From Patiria pectinifera (taxonomy: Eukaryota; Echinodermata; Asteroidea; Valvatida; Asterinidae): a DNA stretch of 64,000 nucleotides. Positions 23,062 through 34,859 of this stretch are shown here, one piece after another. The translations under genes were made by a program, and so were the position numbers. The stretch spans positions 30,952,197 to 31,016,196 of the forward strand of contig CM057149.1 of the NCBI GenBank assembly GCA_029964075.1, given 5' to 3'. How positions within the stretch are numbered: position 1 is the first letter of the stretch; each line of letters opens with the position of its first letter. The notes beneath the pieces are model-generated. The model made no database searches. It was not told the DNA's origin and worked only from the letters and a program-made list of their open reading frames with translations.

Positions 23062-23697
23062 CCATATCGTTTCGGTTTGCGGTAACACCATGTGGTAATA
23101 ACTACTGCTTAGAAGATATTAGTTCTGAAAAGAACTTGTCCTGCTTATTATCAACTTTGCTAAGTAGTTTTTGTTCTGATAAGAACAGTCCTGCTGTAAC
23201 TTGTCTTTGGTCTTTGGTCTCAACGTTTCGACTAGCCTGCTCTAGTCATCGTCAGGAGACTGAAGATAGTTTGAGATGCTACTCCTTAAGTAGGATTTGT
23301 TAGGATTGGGAGTGCTTGCTGGGCATGCCCTGCTCGCTCGGGTGTGTCAGTTGGTTGTGAGGCTTGGGCATTGTGTTGAGGGATGCCCGCTGAGCGTCCT
23401 GCTCGCTCGACTGTGTCAGTTGGCTGTGAGCCTTGGGCATTGTGTTGAGGGATGCCCGCTGAGCGTCCTGCTCGCTCAGGTGTGTCAGTTGGCTGTGAGC
23501 CAAGACTCTGCGGATCTGGATCATGTTGTGGATTGGGAACAAGCGGAAATTATAGCCCCCGAGAAACACTGGTACACCCGTCGTATCAGAGAAGCTATTG
23601 AGATCCACAAACATGACACTGTCCCACAAGATATCGGCTATTTCATAAGCAACATTTGGCATTCAGTTATTCCAAGTTGCAACACCCGTGGCTTTTG
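23062..23697 (+). mobile_element. Penelope-like element fragment with in-frame 66-bp tandem repeats
   Basis: The open frame 23297-23698 ends with HVVDWEQAEIIAPEKHWYTRR and IREAIEIHKH. This resembles the C-terminal GIY-YIG-type region of Penelope-like elements, where a GHxxDW...A..I...W..R...EA..I..H pattern is usual. Upstream, a 22-residue unit (LLARLCQLAVSLGHCVEGCP plus two residues) is repeated about three times in frame. Nearby, AACGTTTCGACTAGCCTGC followed by CTAGTCATCGTCAGGAGAC (about 23222-23263) is a palindromic stretch of the sort found in such elements. Copy B has unrelated shorter sequence here. Family assignment is inference. Confidence 0.6.
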
Positions 23698-24966
23698 AAA
23701 TTTTGAAAAAGGACGCCTACGCTCCACAGCGGCAAAATAGAGCCATTTTAGGCGCAACGATTCATCCAAGTTCCTTCTTTTTTAAAACAAACCTTCAAGT
23801 TCATGGTCCACAAAATGCTTTAAAGGGAATATACATCATTTGCTTTTGCTGTAATTTTCAGAAATGGATGGATTTGGGTGTTGGTAATGATATAGCAAGT
23901 ATTGTTACACTGACCTTTTTGACGTTTTTGGGGTCGTAGATGCTTTAAAAAAAACCACCCAAAAAAAACCCAATCATTTTCCTGTAGTCTGGTTCCCTGA
24001 CTCCATTTAAGATGAAACGAGCAAGTTATAGACATTGGGGAATTGTATTGTCAGGGAACCAGTCTAGCTGGCTGGTACCCATCCGCCCACACGTATGAAA
24101 AAAACAATCGCGACCTGGTACACCAGTTCGACCAGGTCTGTTAAGCCGCAGGGTACACGCCAAAATAGGCGCACTCTTTACATGTTTTTATGTCAAAGAC
24201 TGAAAAAAACCCTATACCACTCCGTCGACTTCAGGCTAGACTCCCTGACGAACTATACGACTAAAATAAGGTTTGGAACATCAATTTATCATTTTTTTTC
24301 TTAAGTCTCCATGCATGTGAAAGCGCGGAAAACAATGATGATCATAGTGCATGTTGTAGTATAGGCAGGGCAAGGTCCACGACATTAATTATCCTTCCGC
24401 CTCTGCACTTTTATGTTGTGAATTTCAAATGTACTACATAGTGATTTTTAATAGAAAATTAAGTTTGTTTCTGTACTTTTTGTCACGATAGGGGAGCCCA
24501 GGATCGTCTGTCTGAAATCAGCCTTTAAACGAGTCATAAAAAAATGTGAACTACAACAAAATACTCATGATGTTGAAGGAAATTAGGCAACATTACATAA
24601 TTGCATATAATACGCTATCAATATCAATGGCGGAAAACATAATCAATGAAAACCACAGTCATGCACTGCATGCACAGCGACTTTGCAATTTTGTTAGAAG
24701 CTGGTTATGTGTACAAAATTATGACATGGTTTGAGGGTGAACAGTCGACTTGCTTCCTGAGGTATTGGAAGTTGACAAACTAGCGTTCGATTAGCCCGGC
24801 TGTCGATTAGCCCGTCTGCCTTTACCTGGTCCGGGTCAGCTACTCGAATATACCCATTACTTCATCTAAAAAATAATAATGTCTTAGGGGTCGCTAAGGC
24901 CCAATTGCCAAGTGGGTGCGTTATTTATAGCTTACCCTTTATTTGCATGTTTACATGTAAGTGTTT

Positions 24967-25013
24967 ACCAATCAGCACTCGCAACCATTAAACTGAGTAC
25001 ATGTATAAATATA
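24967..25013 (+). promoter_or_regulatory. CCAAT plus TATA promoter candidate for Death-domain copy A
   Basis: ACCAATCAGC at about 24967-24976 is a CCAAT box. TATAAATATATA begins at 25004, about 126 bp before the ATG of copy A. The spacing fits a TATA promoter with a start near 25035. The equivalent sequence is not present before copy B, where similarity starts only about 50 bp upstream of the ATG. Confidence 0.5.
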
Positions 25014-25129
25014 TAGCTGCTAACAAGAGTGACTAGACAACCGTACAAGCCCCGTTTTACCCCACTGGTATCAGTAACACGTACCGCTTTGTCTTTATTC
25101 GCAGTTGTGAAAGAGTACAGGCAATAGTT

Positions 25130-27118
25130 ATGGCTGAAGCGAACGTACCACCAAGGAACCAACAGCAGGGTGAGAATAGGAACCAAACTAGGGGTGATTT
25201 TGAATTATATGACAATCATTGTGAGGGCATGTAAAGGCACCCCGATCTGCCAATGTGTGGGTGAAAAATGGAAATAATATGTGGGTGAAAAATGAAAATA
25301 AACCTCATGGTATTTCCCCATGCATGCATATCCGTTCAGTATAGAAAAGCTTTTCCGTGGTGATGCAATTGGTCACCATGGCCCCCATGGTGGTCACCCT
25401 AACATTTCACGGTGGTACTTTCATGGTGGTTCCACCTCATGGTGTTGCCATGGTGTTACAACAGCTGTCCATGATGTTATGTTCCAATGGGACAGTGGCG
25501 TTACTTTGACAAGACATGGCGTTCAGATGGGCCACCATGGTGTTTTAAAAGACCACCATGATATTTAAAAAGACCACCATGAGACCACATGGGGCTGCCA
25601 CGGGTTTACAGTAGCTGCTGATGGTGTTCCCATGGGACACCTCAAACGGAAATATTCAAAAAACTGCAAAACTACTCCTTAGTCAGGACATAATTCTTCC
25701 ATAATTGTTACAAAATTAATACTTCAGTGTATTAGAGATGATATTATGCAATTTTTGTCTTAATAAATGCAGTAGTTTCCCGGAAAATAAACGTCTGATT
25801 TCGAGGGGAACACGGTTTACCCAAATGTCGTTTTTAATTAGGCTTTCATTAAAAAGTTTTAGACAGACGTGATCCCGAACTGATGAAACAAAAGCGACAT
25901 TTCATTGTTCATTTTAAAGCTTAAGATATTGTGCTTGGTATTAACAGGGTTATGCAGTTATTACTTATCAGATTTCAACAAGAGAGACCAAAAACGTAGA
26001 CTCATGCATCATCTTCCAACAAAGGGGTGCTCTTCAAAACTGATGATTATTTCATGTGTAATCAGGGTCGGCGGAACCGGGGGGGGGGGGGAGCTGGGGG
26101 AGCATTTGCCCACCCAGATTTTCCCAAGTGCCCCTTTTGCGGCCATAAATGTGCCCCCTCGCCTCGAGCATAAAAGTGCCCTTTCGAGAAAAAAATGTAC
26201 TTAAAGTATCTTGCTATTTCTTAGAAGTAACCATTTCCCAATAATGGTATAGATAGTTTCGATATAAACGAGGAATATGAAAACAAAGCCCCCAAAACCC
26301 ATACAATACGCCCTGAAAAGGGGCACAGGCCACAGGGGCATTCATGTGTAATCAGGGTCGGCGGAACCGGGAGGGGGGTGGGGGGGGGAGCTGGGGGAGC
26401 ATTTGCCCACCCAGATTTTCCCAAGTGCCCCTTTTGCGGCCATAAATGTGCCCCCTCGCCTCGAGCATAAAAGTGCCCCTTCGAGAAAAAAATGCCCTTA
26501 AAGTATCTTTCTATTTCTTAGAAGTAACCATTTCCCAATAATGGTATAGATAGTTTCGATATAAACGAGGAATATGAAAACAAAGCCCCCAAAACCCATA
26601 CAATACGCCCTGAAAAGGGGCACAGGGGCACATAATGCATAGTTAGCATATAATCCAACCACGCGATACAAAATAATGTCATTACGGTTTCACGCATTCG
26701 ATTCATTCAAGGTAAAAGAAACATTTCACGCTATCGCAAACCACGAAAGCTTATTAGATATTTTTCCCTTTTGTGATATTCATAAATATCTCTCTGTATA
26801 AATCTGTCAACTTTTTTTCCAGTGTATTTGGACGACGTCTACCTCAATGATCTTGCCCGGAACATTGCCCCGGACCGCAGGATTCCATTGGGTCTTGTGC
26901 TGGGGTTCTCAAACGCAAGTCTGGCCACTTTCGCTGCGAATTTCCCCGGTGACGCAAGGCTGCAGATTTACAAGATGCTGGTTGACTGGCGTGATAAGCA
27001 TGGAGGCTTGGACGGACAGGCCCAAGCCAGAAAGCTTGGCCGCTGCTTGGCCCATAATCATGTTGGATATGTTAGCCTGCAAGTAGAGATGTATGGTCAT
27101 TTTAATATCCAAGAATAA
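25130..27118 (+). CDS. Death-domain protein, copy A (two exons, 111 aa)
   Basis: Exon 1 (25130-25169) encodes MAEANVPPRNQQQ and ends in phase 1 at a GTGAGA donor. Exon 2 (26823-27118) follows a pyrimidine-rich tract ending CCAG and ends at TAA. Splicing restores a valine codon and gives 111 aa. Exon 2 is a single Death-domain-superfamily fold: LNDLARNIAPD, LGLVLGFSNASLATFA, then an amphipathic helix with QIYKMLVDWRDK, then ARKLGRCLAHNHVGYVSLQV. This matches the six-helix pattern with its conserved Trp in LVxWRD. No other domain is present, so it resembles a free adaptor or decoy module. It lies in duplicated block A and has a paralog at 34860-36684. The exon 1 to exon 2 join is inferred from matching phases and from conservation of the same structure in both copies; expression is unproven. 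Confidence 0.72.
25365..25635. repeat. CACCATGG / CCATGGTG cluster
   Basis: CACCATGG, CATGGTGG, GACCACCATG and relatives occur more than ten times in both orientations within about 270 bp. The sequence lies in the intron of Death-domain copy A and is absent from copy B. It probably derives from a palindromic or minisatellite insertion. Confidence 0.6.
26051..26632. repeat. 290-bp tandem duplication of a G-rich degenerate element
   Basis: Unit starts TTCATGTGTAATCAGGGTCG at 26051 and again at 26341. Each has a G-run of 10 or more followed by GAGCTGGGGGAGCATTTGCC, and ends with AAAAGGGGCACAGG. The two units differ by few bases. They lie in the intron of Death-domain copy A, and no equivalent is in copy B. 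Confidence 0.85.
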
Positions 27119-29302
27119 TGAACTACATTCCCCATAATGCTCGATATTGATCGTGATTTCATTGTTTCAAGCAAAAGAGAGGACTGATTCTAGATCTGTC
27201 ATAATAGCTGAATATCATGCATGATGAGCTGATTGAGCCCAAAAATACCGTAGGAACTAAAGCTTTAGGTCGCATTTGATGTAATCTGTGATTTGTGTTT
27301 GGATTCGGATTTATCTTGGAAAATAAGCAATATGGTTTGGCTGGATTCATCAAGATGGATTCAGCTTCTGCCAAAAAAAATCCATAAAGCAGCGATGTTA
27401 TTAGTCAGAGAGGTAGAAACTTCGTAGGCCTATAGCCGCTCCTTATTATCAAAACTTAGTTTATTAAAGCTTACATAAATATCTTTTGCAAATTTGCTCC
27501 AACTCAGCAACTCGTTTAGAAGGTCTAGTTTTTATACTCAAACATTCTTATTTGGTTGCCGTGAACACAAAAAAAATGAACTATTCTTTGCTGTATGATT
27601 TTAAGCTCTTGAAAATACGCCCGAAATATCAAACCAATACCTATAAGGAAGAGCAATGCTTGGCCAATGCGGGCTCATCTATAAGTTGGTCAGGTTCCAA
27701 AGCATGCATGGCAGCTTTAGAAGCATGCACGTTAAGCTTATCATGAAGCCAGTTGTAATAACATGACCACCTACTTAATATTGCCATATTTTTACAATAT
27801 TAAGTAGGTGGTAATTTTTATCGAGCCAGACAAACCCACTGTTATTATGTCATTTGAAGTTTTCATGTGATATATTTGAGAGTACATTTCCTGTTAACAA
27901 AAACCTACCCTGAATGGTTTTAACGGCTTTTTCCACAAAGGTTTACCCATTTTTTTTCTGCTGTGGAAATGTTTTAACATTGTGTTGGGTAGGATATACT
28001 TTTATCCTGCTCAGTTCAGGGAGATTTACAGAAGAACCTGTAACGGAAAAATGTAACCTGCCATGGTATAATGAGAAATAACCCCCACCTTTGACTGTAG
28101 ATGTGTACATCATCATAAAGCTCAAAGAATTGGCTTTCCAGTGATACCAAATTTATTTCTGTGGCTTAATTTATTCCAAAGATGTGACGCAGGAACTTCA
28201 ACAGTGCCCTGTTAAGTTTCGCTAACCTCATTTCGAGAAAAACGGCTTAAAAAACACACGCATTGCGCCGCCGATGGCAGTGAAAAACGTTCTTCAGTTT
28301 TTTCCTCTTTGGTGGGTATTTTTTTCCCAAACGAAAATGCATATAGTGTGAATCTTTGATATACCTTGGCTACTCCAAAATACAAAACAATCAATATCGA
28401 ATTTGACATGAATTTCCGACTTCAGGCGTCGACTACTCAAAACAAGGTTTTGGGGGACATCCCTCATTTTGCCTCAGTAGGTTACAAAATGATGACGAAT
28501 GACAATTAAACAAATTCAAGTTAACATTTGGATAATACTTCATTTTGTAACACTACGAATTTTCGATTTAAAACTGTAATGTATTAAGTTTATAGAATTG
28601 AAAAAACGCATATCCTTTCCATTAAAGTGCGCATTTCTTGATGTTTTAGCACAGCACTAGGTTTTAATACAAGCCAGATGGCAGGCGGTCGCTACAAAGT
28701 AATTGTGTCTTTGAACGTTTTTGCGCTTTTTAAAGTTTTTGCATGGGGCACTTAGGCAGTGGCAGTTCTACGGGGGCTAGGGGAAGCTTTATCCCCCAAT
28801 GTTTCCATTCTTTTTCCCTTTGCCTTTTTTATTACCCCTTAATAATTTGTAAAGAGTGCCCTTTTTTTAAGATGCGCCTTTTTTTCTGAACTAATGTCCT
28901 TTTTAAAAAAAAATACAGGTGACCTCATTTTCATTTGGTGTGCATAATCGTCGGTTTTGAACAGCGCCGCCACCGACAGATGGTCCCCCCCCCCCCGGGT
29001 TTTTGATTTTACCGAGGCCAAGTGTCCGGGGGAAAAAACCTGTCTACATTTCACCACGGATGTGCAAGTGCCCTTTTCAAAAAAATCCCCCCCCCCAAAA
29101 AAATGACCGTGCTACGCCACTGGACTGTATGGTTTAAATCGAGGACACAATCGTGCAACATCATCGATGAATCGAGGACAGAAACCAAATCGAACACGAC
29201 CTCGATTAGAAAACGTGTATAAACAAAGCAAATGAGAGCTGTTGAGAAAAAGTTAAGGAACAAAGAAAGGAAAAGGGAACAAAAGAAAATCCTCGATTTA
29301 TA

Positions 29303-30706
29303 CTGTGACGGAATAGGAATTAAGTCACCAACTGTACGTTTTAAATACACTAGCACACTGAATCATCCACACTTCGCATGTAAGGAATCCTTGTTTCTGA
29401 TTGGTCAATTGAGTTTATGCACTGTTGTATGGCAAAGAGAAGTTGTACACTAGCTTATGGGGCCAAAGTCTATAAAAGGGGTTGCAGGGCTAGGATTTAG
29501 TCTCCTGCTTGCTTGATTCTCCAATGATTAGAATAATTGCAAGGGTTCTTGATTAAGTGGAATGACATATCGTCACAGTTTTCACGAAGAGACAATTTTG
29601 GCAAAAATCAGTATATTTTCGAAATTCTTTTTTTGGCCGAAATCGATTAAGTGTATTGCAACGGACATCTTGGCGAATTTATTTTGTCAAAATCAGATGA
29701 AATCATTGAGATCATGAGAATCAATAAAGGGAAAATTTCACCAAAAACGTATTTTCAGTTTTCACGAAGAGACAATTGTAGCAAAAATGCACGTTGTTCT
29801 ATGGGGACAAAATAACGCGCGTGTGCGATTTGAGTTTTGACGAAGAGCCAATTTTCGAGCGCGCGCAAGCAAAATGACGCGTGCGGGCAAAAACGAAGCG
29901 CGTGTGGGACTTTGAGTTTTCACGAAGAGCCAATTTGTGCGTGTTTGGATAGCGGAGAGTTTGAGTTTTCACGAAGAGACAATTGGATCATTGCCAATTT
30001 TCCCGGCAAAACCAATCGCCTGTGGAATTTGAGTTTTCACGAAGAGACAATTGACTATGAACGTTAATTGCTCCGCAATTAATTGGTCTATTGATTCGCA
30101 ATTGGGACAATATGTAAGTGTGAGATTTCAGCTTACTATCGGTATAAAAAAATAATCAACATGTCCTCTAAAAATAGGCGGAATCTTCAGTTTAAAAAGG
30201 GTTCAACTTTAAAGTCGATTTTCTCAAAATTCTGTTTCAACGCCCCGTGGCCAAAATTGTCTCTTCGTGAAAACTCTGACGATATGATGGATGATAATGA
30301 TTAAAGGCATGACCACCGTACTTGATTACTGTTTCTGTTCACCAATTACTAGTCTGTCTTAGTGTAAAAGGGTCGACTTAGGACTAAGTCCAGGGCAAAG
30401 TCCCAAGGAAGATAAGTGGCTCCACCCACATTCCGACTCCGCCCACATTCCGACTCCGCCTATTCCGCCCCATTCCTACTCCACCCACATTCCGACTCCA
30501 ACCATTTCCTACGACTCCACATTCCGATTCCCGGTTCCCACTCCCATTCCACTGCCCTGACCACTACTGGCTGATCCGGTCAACCGAGCTAGAAGAGGGG
30601 ATAGCCTGGTGCTGTGGCCCACCACTGCAGGGATAGGACACCATCGGGACGGCACGCTACCAACCAAACCAGCCTGACGCAGGAGAGCTGGCACGACACG
30701 TCACAA
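29303..30706. mobile_element. TA-flanked TIR insertion specific to duplication copy A
   Basis: Copy A reads TTTATA, then a 1.4-kb insert, then TACCATAAACTGG; copy B (about 39130) reads TTTATACCATAAACTGG without interruption. The insert begins CTGTGACG and ends CGTCACAA, so it has short terminal inverted repeats and a TA target duplication, as in Tc1/mariner-type insertions. A nested inverted-repeat element is at 29566-30286. No transposase ORF is seen. Confidence 0.75.
29566..30286. mobile_element. Inverted-repeat element with repeated TTTTCACGAAGAGACAATT motif
   Basis: The 36-bp arms at 29566-29601 and 30251-30286 are inverted copies with one mismatch and contain AGTTTTCACGAAGAGACAAT. The core recurs in direct orientation near 29759, 29835, 29911, 29962 and 30034, often preceded by TTTGAG and sometimes varied to GAGCCAATTT. 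The spacing is irregular. Internal sequence between copies is rich in CGCGCG-type dinucleotides, such as the GCGCGTGTG stretches. Confidence 0.75.
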
Positions 30707-31734
30707 TACCATAAACTGGATGGATCGGTTTTTCGGTTCCTATTAGGGTCATCTACTTGAAAGGTTTTGAGGAGAGTAGCCATTTTTGCAAATTTGTAGT
30801 TTGACGATAATGACAATGATTATTAACAACTTTAAATCAACAAAATTAATCAACGACCAAAATTATTTTGAAAACGGCATTCAGTTATGATGTTCTTAAC
30901 TAAATGCTCTTTCAAAATATTTTTTTTTTAAATTAAGTTAATAATCGTCCTTGCCATAGGTTTAATTTTTTAATGCAGGGGCAAGGATCCTTGTCCAACT
31001 AATCAAAGAGTAGGATTTCGCTGTGTCAGAATACATGCTTTTCAAATTGTACATTTCTGTTTTTTTTTTGTTTTTTTAAATTGATTTTAGTTCGTATGTA
31101 CATGCTTTTTTAAAATTGTGTTTATTTTTTCCAAACGAAATTTAAAGGAATATAACGCCCTGTAACAAATAAATTTGCTTTTGTTTTTGCAGGCCTTTAT
31201 ACAGTCTTAAAAAAGGTGGAATTGATCGGAAAGCTCATAACTAATGTGCTAGATAATAATCAATTCAATTTGAAAATCTGTTTTTCAAGGTTCCACACCA
31301 AAAAAACACGTATACGCCAACTTTAAATCTTTCTCGCAAGATTGATTTTGGTTGCATTTTTTTTTGGAGTGTCAATAATTGTCACCAAAATGTCAGGGTA
31401 GTCTTCACTTGTTTCTTGCTGGACTAACATTAAAAATTCTAAGTTCTGTTTCTCGAGTGTCAAAAAAACACTTTCTCTAGTAGCTTAATTATAGATATGT
31501 TTTTTTCCTATCGCGAAGTTCATAACATCGTTCATGTCTCAAACTAAGACTCAGGATGTGGATTTTTGGAGAATTTTGTTTTATTTAATGTAGTGAATGA
31601 TTAGATGGGAGGCAAAATAAGGAAAGGGTATCTGGTGGGGATGTTATTTGAGAAAAGCAGATTAAATGCACCCATACCAATCTCTGACATCCCCGTTCCG
31701 CCCCACCCCTTTTCAGGTTCATGTTTAGGTGCCT

Positions 31735-32462
31735 ATTTAAGAAAAGAATTCCTTTAATAATAGGGTGCCAACTTGTGACATTTCGTCACCGTCACCACGA
31801 AGTGACCTTAACCCCCGCAAAGTGGAAAATGTGTGTGTGTTTCGAGCTACAAGCGATTTATAAGTTGACGATGTTTTGAAACGGTGATCTGAATATTGTT
31901 TTAGCCTCAAAATTTATATTTTGTTGCATTGTCTGAAAGGTGGGATATTGAATGACACGGTAATGTATGATTATCATTGTGCAAAGATATTTATTCATGA
32001 GTTATCAAACTAATTAATCATTAAGTACACTTCGTGAAAACGTATCAGATAACGCTGCGTTCGAGTTTTCACGAAGTGACGCTACCCGTGACTACGTGAA
32101 AACGCCAGAATTGAGTCGCACATATCACGTGACATTTGTGCTATATACTTCGTGAAAACGCAAAACCCGTTTTTGACGTGGTGTGCAGGCAGTTTACACG
32201 CAGTTTAACCGCATTTTCCGGTTTTAACCCATTAAGCATAACAAACGTTACTGTTAATTGGTATATTGAAACTGTAAACTATTTAGGACACACACATTGT
32301 CAGGAAAAAAGTTAGATGTTTCATCCTTTGCTACCAGATACAAATACTGTACTTTGAGCAACAGAAATCATGTGTATAATTATGTAGGGCTCATATTGAT
32401 AAGCCGTCATCTGACGCTTCGCCCACTTTTTCCCGTCTTGACAAGCGACGTCCACAGAAGTC
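31735..32462. other. Spacer between duplication copies with CTTCGTGAAAAC motifs
   Basis: The 728 bp between copies carries the motif CTTCGTGAAAACG or its complement at about 32030, 32062, 32092 (ACTACGTGAAAACG) and 32148, plus GTCACCACGAAGTGAC near 31790. The motif is related to the one repeated in 29566-30286. No convincing gene is seen. Confidence 0.5.
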
Positions 32463-34474
32463 TCTGCCAAAAACCATGCTTTTTGTAAGGTTCCAGGAAC
32501 CTATTTTGGCATCTCATACCAAACTGATCGCAAGGCAGCGCTGGAATACATGTGCATGTACATGTAGCCTACATAACGGTACCGTTCCCGGTAGCTAGCT
32601 GTGGAGACGATGTGCTGGGTAAGTTACTTATCGCCCACTGAAAATATCTTAATAATTTAATTCAAACCATGTGTATTTATTATTGTATTGATTATGGTTA
32701 ATTATTTTATAAACACATGTCGATTGTCTATTTGGGTTTTTCTTTCTGCTGGAAATGTTCTTCTGCTGGTACTAATATCTTGGTGGAATTTCATCTTTCT
32801 GTGATTTTGTTTCTCCTTTTTGCTGGGATTATCTTGTCATCGTTTGGTGGAATAAAGCCCCAGTAAAATGTCCTTATAGTAGTTGTGTCATGTTATATAT
32901 TCTTCCTCATTACCGAGGAGTAAGACCTCAACCCACGTGGGATATCTACGCACGTACCACAGTGAACCGACGCACACGTGTCGCTTTGCTTCACTATTGG
33001 TAATGATAGGGAAACAAATATCACAATGTACAGAGGGACACCAATATTCAGTGGCTCCGCATTTATGGAATCACCTACATCCAATGAGAGTAAGACCGTG
33101 TCCGAATTACTTGGCTACGGCTTGATATTATACACGAGTCTATGTGAAGTGGCTGCAGCCGCTGCATATAGACATGTGTGTGATTTTCAAGCCGCATGCC
33201 AAATAATTCGGACAGCGCCTTACAGTTTGGATGTGGTTGGTCGAGGACCTAGTTTGACGATATGGGCGCCCTGTCCCATCTTTGCTTTCTTTCAGCCTCG
33301 ATTCGTTAGGGTTGCAGACCAGTAAATAGACTTCCATAGACCTCAGTGATAATAGCGCGCACTTCCAAAAATTATTTACAATACTCTCAACTCTCCAATG
33401 TGTTTAAGACACACATCAAATTAAAGCTTATTTCATCATCTTTTCTTTTCTGTTCAATTGTTTGGGGGTTAACCCATGAACTTTGGGGGAAATTTCCATC
33501 CAACTTTTTTAGGATCGCCCATTAAGAAGTAAGCTCATCGCCATTTTGAAAAAAAAGCGCCTGACGCTCCACAGCGGCAAAATAGAGCCATTTTAGGCCC
33601 AAGTTTATCATCCAAGTTCCTTTTTTTTTTTAATACAAACCTTTAAAGGGAATTTACATCATTTGCTTTTGCTGTAAGTTTCAGAAATGAATGGATTTGG
33701 GGGTCGGTAATGATATAGCAAATATTGTTACACTGACCTTTTTGACGTTTTGGGTAGGTGCTATAAAAAAAAAAAACCCAAGACAAACAATCATTTTCCC
33801 GAAGTCTGGTTCCCTGACTTCATTTAAGATGAAACGAGCAAGTTATAGACATTGGGGAATTGTAATGTCAGGTAACCAGTCTAGCTGGCTGGTACCCATC
33901 CGCCCACACAGCAAATATTGTATGAAAAACAATCGCGACCTGGTATACCAGGTCGACCAGGTCTGTTACGCCGCAGTGTACACGCCAAAGTAGGCGCACT
34001 CTTTACATGTTTTTATGCCAAAGACTGAAAAAAAAAACCTTTACCACTCCGCGGACTTCAGGCTGGACTCCCTGACGAACTATACGACTAAAATAAGGTT
34101 TGGAACATCAATTTATTATTTTTTCTTAAGGCTCCATGTGAAAGCACGGAGTAGTCTACAATGATGATCACAATACATGTTTTAGTATAGCAGGGCAAGG
34201 TCCACGACATTAATAATGCCTTCCGCCTCTGCACACTCGTACTCGAATAGCAGTACTCGGGGGAAAATGTTATAGCTTCACTTACCATGGCCTTATTTTA
34301 TAGATACTTTCAGTTTGAAATGGTTGATTGGCTTGTTCAGAAATCGAGATTTCCTGATTTTCTTCTATGCAAGTCCGGACAAACACATTTAACAGTGGGT
34401 CTGTATAACGGTCTGACTGGGCCTGGGCCAATTAAGCACAATGAACCATTTGCCGTATGCCGGTATTCGGAAAT

Positions 34475-34605
34475 GCGAGTACTCGTACTCGTACTCGTAC
34501 TCGTACTCGGAAGTACAAGTACTCGTACTCGGAGACCCGTTCTTGTACTCGGAAGTACAAGTACTCGTACTCGTACCCGGCAACCTAAGTACTCGGCACT
34601 CGGAA
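34475..34605. repeat. ACTCGT/GAGTAC simple-sequence tract
   Basis: Repeats of TACTCG alternate with GGAAGTACAAG and related units. A related degenerate tract (CGTACTCGTACTCATGAG) lies at about 49530-49640 in ABCC intron 4, with further pieces near 49960-50030. The long open frames on both strands here come from the 6-nt periodicity and are not genes. Confidence 0.8.
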
Positions 34606-34859
34606 AAAAAATACTCTACTACAACACTGCTCATTGCGCGGTGTGTGCTCCATCTCAGCTGGAGAGAACAACATTGACCGTGGGAGCGGGGGAGTTGGTG
34701 ACCGTTAGCGGCTAAGGTTATTTCCAAGTGTCCCAACCATTTTGGCTGGGATTGTAGGTCACCCCAACTCTCCTTTTCTGGCTGTTGTTGGATACTTGTG
34801 CAGGGAGCTCATACCGCTTTGTCTTTATTCGCAGTTGTGAAAGAGTAAAGACAATTATT

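Larger units (their letters stand above)
22418..31734. repeat. Tandem segmental duplication, copy A
   Basis: Starts at TCTGCCAAAAACCATGC and ends at TTTAGGTGCCT. It aligns in direct orientation with 32463-41955 over most of its length, interrupted by copy-specific insertions. It contains the first Death-domain gene. Copy-A-specific material includes the Penelope-like fragment (about 23062-23697), the CACCATGG cluster (25365-25635), a 290-bp tandem duplication (26051-26632) and the TA-flanked element 29303-30706. Confidence 0.9.

Noticed and set aside
27762..27812. Short hairpin CCACCTACTTAATATTG and complement in copy A
   Set aside because: Not preserved in copy B (about 37350), and no flanking duplication could be defined; probably chance or a decayed remnant.
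34287..34736. ORFs of 142 and 115 aa with VLVLVL and EYEYEYEY repeats
   Set aside because: Encoded by the ACTCGT simple repeat; open on both strands for that reason.
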